A stretch of 64,000 bases of DNA from Acanthosepion lycidas (taxonomy: Eukaryota; Mollusca; Cephalopoda; Sepiida; Sepiidae), in the NCBI GenBank assembly GCA_963932145.1, contig OZ010578.1, positions 21,186,827 to 21,250,826 of the forward strand, read 5' to 3'. The notes below the pieces were generated by a model, which was given only the letters and a program-made list of their open reading frames with translations, searched no databases and had not been told where the DNA came from. Below are positions 33,906 to 45,949 of the stretch, piece by piece; the stretch's first letter is position 1; each line of letters starts with the position of its first letter. The translations under genes were made by a program, and so were the position numbers.

Positions 33906-35053
33906 ACCCAAAGTTTTACAGCACCTGCTATTCTCAATGATTCAGCTATTTCGATAGTGACCAGGCTCGTCGTTAAGTTCGATGATCGCACTCGAACCGG
34001 TGTTTCAGCGGGATATGGCCGTTAGCCGAATCGAATTGAATAAAAGAACTATGTGTGATTATACTAAACTCTTTCAACTCACAAGAACTTATCGCGCTGT
34101 GCATCACCGCCTGAATCTTAGACACAGACATTCGATTATTATCTCTGTTATTCTATAACAAAAAGGATCAACGCTGAAAACATTTCACCAGAATATTTAT
34201 TATAATACTGACCTCGAATCAATATCGACCTCTTTATATACTTATACCTTTAAAGAGATAAATACCTTTTCGGAATCGTACCTACAATAATGGTAACAAT
34301 CCCCGTTTCCTTATAAGCAAACGTTTGGTATTTATTTACTGAACATTTAACGCTGCTATAGGTTAGGTCGTATAAAATATTTCTCTTAAAAAAACATTCT
34401 TTAAGGAAAATATGTTTCTCAAGCCGACTTTCCAATATTCTTGGGGGTTCCATTACTAATCATTTGCCTGAGGTATATAATTATTATTTCTTAGAATTAT
34501 ATGTTCTATTTGGATTATCGCTGTTGTTGAAAGTCCACAAATGAACTTGTTTTTGTTTTTTTAATTTGTAAAATTCTTTATAATTCTATAGTGACAGTCG
34601 ATGAGATTCGAAGAATATGGTCCCCTCTAAGACCTACAGCTTTCAACTGCTGGAAACCATTTTAACTCATTGACATGAAAAAGCTTTTCTGTGGAGCTAA
34701 ACAGGTTTGGTGCCATGCATAACATATGAAAATGTCAACCTGACAAAACTAATTAAAGACAGGATTCTCGTTTTATGTTAATATTTTTCCTTTATAGCAT
34801 CTTGTGATACCAGACAAAATTACTCCGAGTGTATTCGATGTTCAATTTCCTTATCTAACTGATCCACATACTGCACTATTTTAAGCGTATAGAATGTATT
34901 AATTTTGTAAATTTCTTGGTTTTAAGTTTTCCGATTAATGGCGCATAAAAATGTGCATCTGAGCGCAATTCTTCTGGGAATTATTTTTAAAAACATGGAC
35001 AGCTTTGAGTAAACTGGCGTATTTATCACACTGACACCTCACGTTAATATATA
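33906..35053. other. Unclassified stretch of 1.1 kb
   Basis: No gene or repeat recognised. Confidence 0.5.
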
Positions 35054-35155
35054 TTAGGTTGGTGCAAAAATAATGACGTAATAATGCCGTTTTTGACGTT
35101 AAAAAAATACGTCAAAAAACGACATTATTACGTCATTATTTTTGCACCAACCTAA
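35054..35155. mobile_element. Palindromic mariner-type MITE, copy 5 (102 bp)
   Basis: Intact TIRs with TA on both sides (35052-53, 35156-57). It lies 40 bp from the transposase remnant that follows. Confidence 0.93.
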
Positions 35156-35194
35156 TATTTACTAAAATTACATAAAAAATATTAAATAGTAAAT

Positions 35195-35945
35195 TTATTC
35201 AATAAAATAGCCATTGGCTTGAACCACTGCCTTCAGACGATTTCGGAATCTCCTGCATCTCTTCAGGACCGTCTCATTAATTTGGTGAATGCTGTCATAA
35301 TCCTTGTGTTCAGTTCATCTTTGCTGTAAGAAGGAGTTTTTTTGGTCTCCCGCTCAATTGTGCCCCCACATAATAATCAAGGGGGTTGCAGTGTGGGAAG
35401 TTAGTTAGCCAGACGTAAGGGAGTTATATGTGGCTGCAGGAATTGCTTGACAACCATGACTGGGCTCTCCTGCTTGTGTGGCATGGTGCAGAATCCATTT
35501 GCCGGACATAGGGTCTTCCAACTGTCATTTTCCCAGGGCAGCATTCCTACTCAAGGTACTTGATGTATCCCTCCGTGTTGAGTCTGAGGCCCTCACTAAC
35601 ACATTCTGTTCTTATCAGAACGATCAGAGTGAGTTTTCCAAATGTTGTAATCACCATTAGACACATCGAACTCTTTCCGAATCCTCTGCACTCTCCTCAG
35701 ATTGACGCCCAAACACTCTGAAATGTTCGTATTGGAACGTCCGTTGCGAATGCCAAGCAGTACAGCATGCTGTATCCAAATTTCTGACGAAGTTGTCAAG
35801 GTTCGTCAAGGTGTTCTTTTTCTCACAGATGGTTCCCTACTAACCCTACTATACTGTGCAGTCGACAAAATAAAATAAATAACAAACAATGCGCAGACGC
35901 AAAATTAAAAAATATATATGAGCGACAATTTATTCATCGCACCCT
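35195..35945 (-). mobile_element. Internally deleted IS630/Tc1/mariner-superfamily transposon remnant
   Basis: The right end (35945 leftward) is CAGGGTGCGATGAATAAATT, followed outward by TA, like a TIR with TA duplication. The N-terminal helix-turn-helix part is at 35799-35600 (MTTSSEIWIQHAVLLGIRNG, then GVNLRRVQRIRKEFDVSNGD). Separated by a deletion that removes the first catalytic Asp region, the C-terminal part follows in broken frames: RLNTEGYIKYLE-like near 35570, NPLDYYV near 35380, and RRFRNRLKAVVQANGYFIE ending at stop 35195. The left TIR is not visible. Non-functional. Confidence 0.75.
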
Positions 35946-35947
35946 GT

Positions 35948-36575
35948 ATTTCTACAAATATCTGAATTATCATATAATATTTAAAAAATGCGCGTATTTT
36001 TTAAATTCATATTTTATTTTTATCGATTTATCATATCCAGTTAATTTTTAATAAGAGAAAAATTAAAGATAAATATTTATGTTCCAATAAACTGGACAAA
36101 AATGATTTTATATGAAAATTTCTAAAATTCTCATCTTTTTAATGGCATTAAATTTACGAAAATTTAATTCAGTTTTATATGAGAATTGAAATGAATATTT
36201 AGTTTGGAGTATAAAGTATTGACAAGTTAGTGTGACTACTTAATATACATATAAATACGCATACACATGCACACATATAAACACACACACACAGGTATAG
36301 AAGGTGATTGTAAAGTAACTCCTCAATTTGAAATACTTATAATTCATTTATTATATATCATTTTTACAATAAATCGTTATGACAGGAAAGCTTTTAATAT
36401 GAGTTTTTATTTTTAAATTCGACATCGTTACCAGCTTCTTAAGCCTTTTATGTTTCCTGTCAACTGATTTCAACACGAAAACTTGTGGTATGGAGGTCAT
36501 AACTTCTAGTATTCACCTTTCAATTAATTTCAAAGTCTTGGCTACCCATACTTAAAATATGCAGTTATTTTTCAT

Positions 36576-36580
<5 letters not shown>
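35948..36580. other. Unclassified AT-rich stretch
   Basis: Holds a small CA run near 36284 and a segment at 36480 shared with 28250. Nothing else seen. Confidence 0.45.

Positions 36581-36610
<30 letters not shown>
36581..36610. repeat. (TA)n microsatellite
   Basis: 15 TA units. Confidence 0.95.
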
Positions 36611-36612
<2 letters not shown>

Positions 36613-37008
36613 TTAATAAAAGAATTCCATCGACAAAATTTCTTGTGTGGCTGTTGCTCGAGTTTAAAAAGTTTCAGTGCTTTAGACATTCAATAAATTT
36701 CCTATTGCCTAATAACTTTCAAATAGCATGGTATACTTCACAAATCTAATAATTAAACAAAAACAGGGATGAGGCATCAGAACTTGATTCAACTGCAAGT
36801 GCAAACGCATTAACGCCCCCTCCTTCTTCGCATGTTTAAAGCTGGATGTAATAGGTTTTTCTAGATGATTTCCATTTTAACACTTCAATAATCCTTCCCA
36901 AACAATCTTTGAATCAGAAATTGTTCGAATGCCAATTTAGGATAGAATCTTATGAAGAAACTATAAAAAAACGCAGATATTTGGAATCAACAGCAGAGAA
37001 TTGGAAAG

Positions 37009-37047
<39 letters not shown>
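37009..37047. repeat. (TA)n microsatellite
   Basis: About 19 units with one CA interruption. Confidence 0.95.
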
Positions 37048-37128
37048 CTCAGTACCTGACTCCTCATGTTAGTGGCATGCATAACATCCATATGTAAATG
37101 TCAAACTGACAAAGATACTTACACATAT

Positions 37129-37316
37129 GACGGGTCCTCAATTTCCAGTCTTGATAGAATTCAAAATCGTCACCGAGTCCTTGTAGAAGAAGAATTATTT
37201 TCCACCATGCAAACACTCTCTTACAGGCGAATGTGATGAACCTCTCACTACTCCTTCGGGTCGTCAATTTCCAGTCTTGATAAAATTCAAAAGCGTAACC
37301 GAGTCCTTGTAGATTT
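37129..37316. repeat. Direct duplication of about 60 bp, 127 bp apart
   Basis: TCAATTTCCAGTCTTGATAG at 37138 and TCAATTTCCAGTCTTGATAA at 37265. Both run on through AATTCAAAA.CGT..CCGAGTCCTTGTAGA. Confidence 0.8.
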
Positions 37317-37777
37317 TTTAGTACTTCTTAATACCATTCCACGAAATCGTTCTTTGCAGATTGACCACCGATCCGCGATTGAATTTAAACCAGGAGAGTT
37401 TCCGGGCCAGTATATAGTACTTTGATTTGTACACTGGTAAGGCTTGTCAGTTTGTTAGTGCAGCGTTACAATTTTCGTACGCTTCCTTTGAGTGACTTAC
37501 ATCACAGATAATTGCGCTAGGACAACTTATCGACAATCGAGACAATAGTGCCAGCCGTGATAGAAAACTGATGCAATTACCGATGACGCAATGATTTTCA
37601 AGGCTAAACAAATTTCTTCATACACCCCGAAAATAGATTCATATTACTGCACACCATTGCAAATGACCAATTCTGAGGAAAATAAAATCGAGTACACTCT
37701 GTCAATTGAGTGGGTCTAAAACTGACCGAATGTTGAAAGTAAGGAAAGTTATTTCAATTAATTTGCACAATGGTGTA
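37317..37777 (-). mobile_element. Tc1-like transposon remnant A
   Basis: The minus strand encodes, in broken frames, SNMNLFSGCMKKFV (about 37660-37600) and a DDE-domain end near 37410-37355 reading WPGNSPGLNSIADRWSICK. That corresponds to the (W)P.SPDLNPIENLW box carrying the last catalytic acid of Tc1-like transposases; here Asp and Glu positions are altered. The right terminus TTTCAATTAATTTGCACAAT followed by GGTGTA matches remnant B. Confidence 0.7.
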
Positions 37778-38300
37778 CAAAGTGAGTCAAAAGGGATAAT
37801 TTATTAAAAATACAATTAGACATGAAACTTTTATTTACTAGCTATTTAACTGCTATGTGTGTTGTTCAATACGTCGTGGGTTTTTTTTTTCAAAGCACAT
37901 TTCAGTTCTGTGCCTGCATGTTTCATGAACTCGTCGAAGAGTGGCCTCTGCCGTTTTACTGCATTCGTATTTTATTTTTTTCTTTAAGTTCCTCGATATT
38001 TTTTGGGTGGGTCTGACAAACAACTGATTTCAAAAGGACCCACAGAAAAAAAACAAAAAAACAAAAAAAACAAACAAAGGTGTCAGATCTAGGGACCTTG
38101 ATGGCTACTCAAATGCAAGTTTCATTAAAAAAGACTGACAAGTTGCTGTGGTTAATTTATTATATAATTTCCTTATTGGTTGCTGGGTCATGAAATTTAA
38201 TTATTGTGTATTTGCACAGCAATCCCTCTTTTATGCAAGTTGCATTAAAAATGATAGACACGGTACTGCGATTATGCTTATCATTTTTTCTTGCATTCGA
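37778..38300. other. Unclassified stretch
   Basis: No recognised feature apart from A/C-rich runs at about 38045-38080. Confidence 0.45.
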
Positions 38301-38326
38301 ATATATATATATATATATATATATAT
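38301..38326. repeat. (TA)n microsatellite
   Basis: 13 TA units. Confidence 0.95.
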
Positions 38327-38658
38327 GTTTATATGCGCAGGTTTCAATGATTCGATATAGCCGCTTCTGATTAATCAGTTTTATTATTCAGTCAGTGGAA
38401 CCATTTATGTTATTTTTTTTTCGTCGCTTTTTCTCTTTAATTTTTTTCTGGAAAAACAGAACAAAACAAACAAACAGACTTGACGATATTATTATTGGAA
38501 ATAGTCACATAATCTAACAAGCCATTCTTCAAAGTCCCCAACGTCTCCCGGAACAAACAGCTACATTTACTCAAGCCTCATTAGCGTCAGCAAACATAGC
38601 AACAAAAATATGGACGGGCAGCCGCTACATGTCCGCCTCTCTCTATCTTCTCTCTGTA

Positions 38659-38661
<3 letters not shown>

Positions 38662-38714
<53 letters not shown>
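38662..38714. repeat. (CT)n microsatellite
   Basis: About 25 CT units with one TTT interruption. Confidence 0.97.
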
Positions 38715-39614
38715 GTTTGTAAGCATTAGCTTATCTTGAGTTATTTTTGTTACTTCATTTTATATTTATTTGTACATGACTATATAGAATAAAAATCAGT
38801 AAGATGATAAATTTGCAGCGGTTTCTAGAAAAAATAATAATGATGTTGGAATTAATCATAGTTGCATAATGACCATTATAATATTCTTTGAGAAATTTAG
38901 TGTAAGACACTTGATATACATTGTCTTTTTCATCATATGGCATTACCAGATGAGAATTCGGATGAGAATTATTAGATTGGCAGAAATCTTGCGATGAAAA
39001 CGTTTTCACAAAACTGATGCAGACTGATGAAAACGTTTTCACAAAACCCGGGAAACGATATCTAAAAGAAGTAGACATTTAAGGAAAACATGAAACCATT
39101 TCGATTACTGAGAAGTGTTTTGAAATATTGAAGAATCCTACTGCCATTTAATCTTTACTGTAAGTCAACAGATAATACTAGTAAAAACAACTAAATATTA
39201 TACTTAGCAATACGATGATGACGACTTTTGTAAAATATGACTGAACTACTAGAGTTGGTCTCAAGTGATTCAACCCTATTGTCATCGAAAAAGGAAAATG
39301 ATTATTGTGATGAAGAATTATGTTTGGTGCTGATTTCTTGCGACCAGTGTTCACATTTTAACTGTTTTACATTCAACATTTCAGCCGATATATTTTTTGG
39401 TCTGACGTGGGGACATGTTTTAGTTGATCCACAATTTCATGGTCTCAAACAGAAGACTTTTTGCAGACCTGCCGTAAAAAAGTAAACAAAATTTTGAATG
39501 AACTTGCATCGGCCATACTGAGACAAAAAACACCCGAGGTCAGTCGTACAAAAATTAAATTAAAAATAATTCATGGTTAGGTTAATAAAAATGCATGTTT
39601 TCCAAATAGAAGGC
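38715..39614. other. Unclassified stretch
   Basis: An 82-codon plus frame (39237-39485) has Cys residues but no recognised pattern. A short direct repeat, TGATGAAAACGTTTTCACAA, occurs near 38991 and 39023. Confidence 0.45.
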
Positions 39615-39720
39615 CGAAAGTATGGGGCACCTAGTGAGAATCGTACTCATTATTCAATCGTATCTCTTTTAGTGAAACAAGATTGCTAACAATTACACCA
39701 CACCGAAGTGCCCAAACACC
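39615..39720 (-). mobile_element. tRNA-like SINE head, family B
   Basis: The minus strand has GGTGTGGTGTAATTGTTAGC (A-box-like) and then TTGAATAATGAGTACGATTC (B-box region). Confidence 0.5.
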
Positions 39721-39950
39721 TTAATATATAGAGATATATTAAAAGATTAAGATTTGGTGTATTTATAAATGAATAGATTTATATAATTTATGCTTAGTAT
39801 TGGAAATAAAGAGTTTATAGGTAATGGCCGCGTGGATAAAAGAAATCAACACTACATTTTCACAATTCAATGCCATCTTATTTGGATACAGTGTTAATTT
39901 ATATACCCCATAATTTCCTCTTCTCCCTCTCTCGTTACCTCTCTCTAACC

Positions 39951-39953
<3 letters not shown>

Positions 39954-40044
<91 letters not shown>
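39954..40044. repeat. (TA)n microsatellite
   Basis: About 45 TA units. Confidence 0.98.
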
Positions 40045-40047
<3 letters not shown>

Positions 40048-40066
40048 ATACATATGCAGAAATACT

Positions 40067-40210
40067 GGGACTCATCAGCAGTGCGCATCCGGACTGTTTT
40101 GATACAACGAAAGCGCCATACCAACTGTACCAACGGGACTCGGGCTTGCGTTGTATGGAAACAGCCCGGGTTCGGATCTCGGTAGTGGATGTGCACTGTT
40201 GATGAGTCCC
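40067..40210. repeat. Foldback repeat with hammerhead-core-like strings
   Basis: Outer arms 40067-40090 and 40187-40210 pair at 22 of 24 positions. Inner arms CTGTTTTGATACAACGAAAGC-like (40094) and GCTTGCGTTGTATGGAAACA (40145) also pair. The minus strand of the left arm contains CTGATGAGTCCC, and the plus strand of the right arm TTGATGAGTCCC. GGGTTCGGATCTCGG inside resembles a B box. (TA)n tracts flank it on both sides. Confidence 0.75.
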
Positions 40211-40306
40211 GAAATATGAAGAATCAGCCATCTAATGCTTTCTGCATCCTGTTGATGATCCTTCTGGACTCGATGAATTACTATAATGATTTTCATAAAT
40301 ACCCCA

Positions 40307-40310
<4 letters not shown>

Positions 40311-40372
<62 letters not shown>
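40311..40372. repeat. (TA)n microsatellite
   Basis: About 31 TA units. Confidence 0.97.
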
Positions 40373-40375
<3 letters not shown>

Positions 40376-41520
40376 CATTTCGTCCCAAGCAAGGTTAATA
40401 ATGCCACAAAGACTTAATAGGTTACTGGGTGTGCACGTGAATGGGAACATTTTAGCAAGCAGAAATGACAATAAAAGTCCAAGATTCAGGAAAGAAGATG
40501 CTGATTGGCGTGTTATTTAAATATTTGAAGATTGTGGGAGGGGGGGCAAAAAAACGGGAGTGTTTTACACAGGCGAATAAAGAAACTATTAGAACATACC
40601 ATACGGTGATATCTCGCCAGAAAAATTCCTATGAAAATGATTTTTTTTTTTTAGAAAAGACAGAGTGAAGCCACATGTAGGCGGTGTGAAAGTGACAGCA
40701 GTTGACAAGGCGGGTCATGTTCGTTTACATTACAGACACGTCTTTGGATTTTGTCAACAATCTCGAGATATATAACAGGAGTAATATTTCAGATACGATA
40801 GCGATATTCAACGCACGGAGAAATAGCAAATTTATACATGCACAAGATGGATTCGGACCAGAAATTTATGATAAAATTATAGTAGTTAAAGGAGGCTATA
40901 TTTATATGTAAATGTGCTGAATGTCAGCGTGTGTAAATATAAAACTGACACTAACGTCAACCTTGAGTGTTAACAATATGTTTCATGCTTGGACGCAATA
41001 TTCAGGCCCTAAACAGTTTCTTTGGTTTTTGCATATACATGGGTTTGTGTGTATACAGACAGAGAAACTATCCATAGTATGACACTTGAAATCATAGAAG
41101 AGACAATACTGCAATATCCAACAATACTAAAATATTTAGGTCAGGGTTTATAGCTCCTCACAAGGTTCTATTCTTTGTAGGTCTAAGCATTTTTTTTACA
41201 CTTAATACTTTTCCAAGTGCCTGTACTGAAATCTATTTTTTTTAAAAATTAATCTGGTTACACGCTTTCCCACTCTGTCTCTCTAGCATTCAATATGTCT
41301 TGTGAGTGTTAAATTCCTCAAACCCATTATCCTCATGATGTTTCACAAAAATTTCAATTGACTCTTACTGATTATAAATATTTTTATTGTTTCCGCTTTT
41401 ATTAAAACTTCCTCTCCGCTCACATTTTGCATTCAATTTATTCTCAAATGGAGAAACACATCTCATCGGCCTCATGTTTCTTCTTCATCCGTGACGAAAT
41501 TTTCAGCATTCACTATCGTA
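40373..41520. other. Unclassified stretch of 1.1 kb
   Basis: No recognised gene or repeat. Confidence 0.45.
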
Positions 41521-41524
41521 TAAT

Positions 41525-42278
41525 AGGACTAGCAGCATGGCCCGGCGTTGCCCGTGCTTTATTCAAAAATCGTACGACTCATACAGCAATCGCTATCACT
41601 TGACTATAAGTCAAGTGATATCTTTGCCCTTCCTTGCCTTTAAAGGAGTGTCCTTTGCCGTGCTGATGTTGCTACATGCCTTACTTCTTGCCTATCTCAC
41701 ACTGCGAATTTTTTCTAAGCTCTATACTAAACATTAAATCTGTTACAAAAAAAGAACTAAACAAAATGAACACAAAACGATCAGCTTTAAAATAAAGGAC
41801 TCGTAACTGGAAAAATCGAATGAAAAAAGAATGTTAACAACAAATACTTTTTCACATCCAACTTAGTTCTGCGCAATCAGAATCAACGTTGAGTTTAATC
41901 AAGCGAATGAGCCAATTGGAGTAAAGTGCCATGAAAATTTAAATTTTTCCCACTTGTGACGAATGCAGCTATCGATTATTTTTTTTTTGCATGCTAGCAT
42001 GCTAGTTAACATTCGTGTCAGTCAGCTGTTGGCTCTCACCTTGGCCAATAGAATCTCCCTGGCAATTCGTGGCAGCCAACTTTAGGCTCTCACTCTGGCC
42101 AGTACAAAATGGCCGCAAACTACATGAAAACTGCCGTAGAAGCATGAAAAAATCGATTATTTCCACTATCGATGGGAGTTGGGAAATGCAAAGTCGGTCT
42201 TGGCCTTCCTGCTAACTTGGAGCATGTGTATGTAAATGTTGGGGCAAATCCGTCGAAAAATGCGGCCGTCCATTCGTT

Positions 42279-42332
<54 letters not shown>

Positions 42333-42350
42333 CCTGCCTTTTATAGATAG
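41525..42350 (+). mobile_element. Unclassified interspersed repeat beginning GGACTAGCAGCATGGCCCGG
   Basis: GC-richer edge GCAGCATGGCCCGGCGTTGC, a word common at the edge of mollusc interspersed repeats. It includes a perfect 12-bp-arm hairpin (41594-41620). A direct internal repeat is also present: GGCTCTCACCTTGGCCAATA at about 42030 and GGCTCTCACTCTGGCCAGTA at about 42084. It ends after a CA microsatellite at TTTTATAGATAGAGA. The assignment of one element across this span is tentative. Confidence 0.4.
42281..42330. repeat. (CA)n microsatellite
   Basis: 25 CA units. Confidence 0.97.
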
Positions 42351-44149
42351 AGATTTGTTATTGATTTTCTTCAAACTTTGCTTCGAAACAGACGACGGAA
42401 TATTTGAAACTGAAATCCGAAAACACATTACAATAACAAAATATACCTTCCAAAATAATAATGTTGATTCTAATCGCTAGAAATTCTAGGGACTTTAACT
42501 GAAAATAGCGAAATAAGGGTGTGGCTTTTACCAAGACAATATAACGAGAAATGTAAATTTCATGATCAGAATACTGTCAACAAGAACTTGCCGAAGTATA
42601 TCTCATCATGGTCTTATTTCTTCCTTCTCAGTTATTTGCATGTTTTTTCCATTGTGGTTAAAACTGTTTTACCCAGTCCAGCAATTGAACTCACAATTTC
42701 TATGCAAACGTATACGCCAAATACTCAGCATTATACCGCACAAATTCAGACAGTTTTAGAGTGCATTATATTATGCATGAGTGCGTGTGCTTCTATGTTA
42801 GTAATGATTGGAGTACTTGTAATGTTTCTGAATTTAAAAGAAAAACTGAAATCCATGGAAAAATGAAGGGTAGATGGTTTATAATTTAAATGCGCTGATA
42901 ATTTACTGAAACTCACTGTTTTGATTCTAACCAACAACAAACAGATTACTTCATGTAAGATTAACAATCATAAACAACAGTTCGGGAATTGGTAAGTTTT
43001 CTTTCTGACTTGCTGTCTCTTGATTTCCAACGAGGAACACAAATACCATTGCTGTTTTGCAAAGACTAACTAATATCTAATCTCTAACAAAAGCAACGCG
43101 ATACTTCTAGGCTAAAAATTTGTGTAATAAAAAATAATTGTTTATTGAGACATCATTGTCCGGTTGCTAAGAAATGGAGCCCTGCAACCTTTTTTGATTG
43201 GCGTGTCTGTTTGCATTTGTGATTCAAGTAAATTACAATCGGCCATCATTCCATTCAGTCATATTAGAGCAATCTGCTCAGGCCATGACGGTGCCAACTA
43301 TCTTCACACCCGCACCCTCTCCTAACTCGATCGCTGCTAAGATTCTTGCTGTCTCTAAGATTATGGTTGGATGTTTGAGCTTCCTGAAGCCGTAATTATT
43401 TGCCCAGAGACCGCCGAACGTGTCGTCATACGAGGCGATCCAGCTTTTGCTCTTGATGGATTTCTTTTATTATAGTTTGAAATCGAAGAAAAAATTCGGA
43501 AGTTTGTAGATTGAAGCAAAAGTGGAATGGTTGTCAGGGTTACAAGGAGGTATACAGAGATTGATAGAGAGAGTGAGAAAGTAAAGACCATTAAATGAGA
43601 GAGAAAATGAGATCTAAGTTGAAAGAGCGACAAGAAATTGAAAATGGTTGATATACAATAGGGGGTACGCAAATAACTGAAGAAAATCGATGATGAAAAC
43701 TTACTAGCTTGAACACACGTTTTTCACCAGCCCTCACTTCCAGACAAAATGTGCTACCCGTAATGCGTAGCGGCGAAAGTCCGTACAACATAAGTAAAAC
43801 CCACAGATAGCCTATGAAAAGATAAATAGTAAGTTCTTTTTGCAATCCACGGGGTAGTAAATTCTATCTCCTTTGTTTGTGGGTTTGTCATAGACGAAGA
43901 TGAAGTTAATAAAAACCTCACGTTGTCATAGTAGAAAGATATTTTTATAATTGTTTATTCATTATGCAAGTTTGGTTTTATTTGATGACCAAATGGTGTC
44001 CGATCAAGCTGAGTCTGAGTTTAGTAAAAAAAAAAAAAAAATAAGGTTCGATAACGCCGTGAGGACTGCTTCTTTTCGATGTCAGCACATCTGATTACCT
44101 GAACTTAGCACTGGTAGAAGCCCTATAGCATTGTGCCAGACGAGAGAAA
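42351..44149. other. Unclassified stretch of 1.8 kb
   Basis: Contains a 115-codon plus frame (42519-42866) ending in one hydrophobic helix and KEKLKSMEK. No family was recognised and it is judged likely fortuitous. Otherwise nothing seen. Confidence 0.45.
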
Positions 44150-44648
44150 GCTTAGTAAATAAATGGGGAGAGAGCTGAGAGAAACAAGAAAAGTAGGAAA
44201 AAAGAAAGAAAGAAAGAAAGACAGAAAAGGGAGAAAAAGAAAGAAAGAAAGAATGAATGAATGAGAAAAGCGAATGAGAAAGTAAAGAAATAAGAGAAAG
44301 AAAGATAGAAAGAGAGAAACAAAAGAAAAAGAAAGCAAAAACAAAAAGGAAAGAAAGAAATAAGAAGGAAAGAAGGAGAGAATAAGGAAAAGAAAGAAAG
44401 AAAGAAAGAAAAAAAAAGGAAGGAGAGAGAAAAATGGAAAGGAGAACGAAATAAAAAAAGAAGTAAGAAAGAAAAGTAGGATATAGAAAGAAAGAAAGAT
44501 AGAAAGAGATAAACAAAAAAAGAAAAGAAAAAGAAAAAAGAAAGAAAGAAGAAAGAAAGAAGAAAGAAAGGAAGACAAAATGAGGAAAAGGTGAAAGAAA
44601 GAAAGGAAAAAAGAAAGAAAGAAAAGTGAAGGAAAGAAAGAAAAGTGA

Positions 44649-44680
<32 letters not shown>

Positions 44681-45010
44681 GAAAACAAAAGAAAAAGAAA
44701 GAAAGGAAAAAAAGAAAAAGGAAAGAAAGAAGGAAAGGAACACGGAATAAGGAAAAGATGAAAGAAAGAAATAAAAGTGAAAGAAAGAAAGAAAGAATGA
44801 AAGAAAGAAAGAAAGAGAAAAAGAAAGAAAAAAAAGAAAAGAAAGAAGGAAAGGAGGACAGAATAAGGAAAAGATGAAAGAAAGAAAGAAAAAGGAATGA
44901 AAGAGAAAAGGAAAAAAAGATGGAAAGGAGGACGAAATTAGAAAAAAATAAAGAAAGAAAAAAATTAGGATAAAGAAAGAAAGAAAGAAAGAAAAGTAGG
45001 ATAAAGAAAG
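44150..45010 (+). repeat. (GAAA)n-type purine tract of about 850 bp
   Basis: Almost pure A/G on the plus strand, in GAAA units with GGAA, GAGA and AAAA variants and very few pyrimidines. The 327-codon Phe/Ser/Leu frame on the minus strand is the translation of this repeat, not a gene. Confidence 0.97.
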
Positions 45011-45146
45011 AACGTTTTATTGGAGTATAGTGGTAAGTGAAAATGAGCGAATTGATATGAGTCATGATAAAAGTGTAAAATAAAAAAGATGTAAGAAAAA
45101 TAGAAAAGAAAGTAATTTAAGAAGAGCGATAGAGAAAGACAGTGAA

Positions 45147-45194
45147 GGAGGAAAGAGAGAGAGAGAGTGAGTTTTGTGTGCGTGAGCGAACGCG

Positions 45195-45226
<32 letters not shown>
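45147..45226. repeat. (GA)n and (TG)n microsatellites
   Basis: A GA run (45151-45168), then about 15 TG units (45197-45226). Confidence 0.92.
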
Positions 45227-45227
<1 letters not shown>

Positions 45228-45486
45228 TTTTGTAACTGAGAATATTAATTGCGTCGTGTCATACGAGACTACGAAATCTCCGAGATTTGGAGACGCTGGT
45301 ATTTGACGTTTTTTGCGGTCGGGGAGATGGCGAAAGAAAATTGTTAATTTGAAAAGAGTCAATATCTCTGCATTTTTCACTATAGAAAATGGAGAAAAAC
45401 AATAAAAAAAAAATGCTAACATAAAAAATGAGGAATTCGATAAAGATGGACTGAAGTAATTTTCTTCAGGAACCGAACGAAGAAAA

Positions 45487-45895
45487 ATGGGTGAAGTCAA
45501 TATGGTGGATTTACAAAGTAAAACCTTGATGCTATTTTATTTACCTAAACTAAAGCTGAGGCATATGAAACTGAAAAAGGCTGCTAGTTTTATATCCCTA
45601 TTGAACTGTTACGTGATATATATCCTCCTGCATGACAGCGACTGCTGGACAATCTCCCCTTACACCATGAATAAGAAACAAAAATGCTGAGGATACCATG
45701 AACGGAACATGTGATCAACAACAATGTTTTGTATAAAATGGAAATAAATAGGAAACTTATACTTAAAACCAGGAAGAGATAACTTAAATTTCTTGGCATG
45801 TAATGAGGAAAGGGGGATTGGAAATAAGATACTAATAAAACAGATTGAGTGAAAAAGAGTCAGAGGAAAGCAAGGCGTAACCTACTTAGGGGCTT
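45487..45895 (+). mobile_element. RTE-like LINE C-terminal remnant
   Basis: Frames give LLHDSDCWTISPYTMNKK (about 45628-45680), equivalent to the LLYGSECWT box of RTE-like elements. LKPGRDNLNFLACNEERGIG (about 45765-45825) and KRVRGKQGVTYLG (about 45853-45890) follow. Stops break it. Same tail type as the minus-strand remnant at 10480-10900, but covering a slightly earlier start. Confidence 0.7.
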
Positions 45896-45949
45896 GTGCA
45901 AATGGATGATAAAACAAGATTTAGGAGAAATAACAAAAAACCTATCTAT

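Noticed and set aside
39237-39485. 82-codon plus frame with several Cys residues
   Set aside because: No recognisable spacing for a zinc finger or disulfide domain, and no splice support.
40067-40210. Calling a functional hammerhead ribozyme
   Set aside because: Only the CTGATGAGTCCC part is clear. The second half of stem II, GAAA in the right place and a NUH site are not demonstrated; kept as a finding only.
42519-42866. 115-codon plus frame ending in a transmembrane-like helix and KEKLKSMEK
   Set aside because: Considered as an alternative membrane exon for the FN3 gene. The acceptor TTCTCAG before 42632 would need intron phase 2, which matches neither FN3 exon border (phase 0 or 1). No family similarity.
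44082-45065. 327-codon minus-strand frame rich in Phe, Ser and Leu
   Set aside because: It is the complement of a GAAA repeat; it looks membrane-like only through composition.
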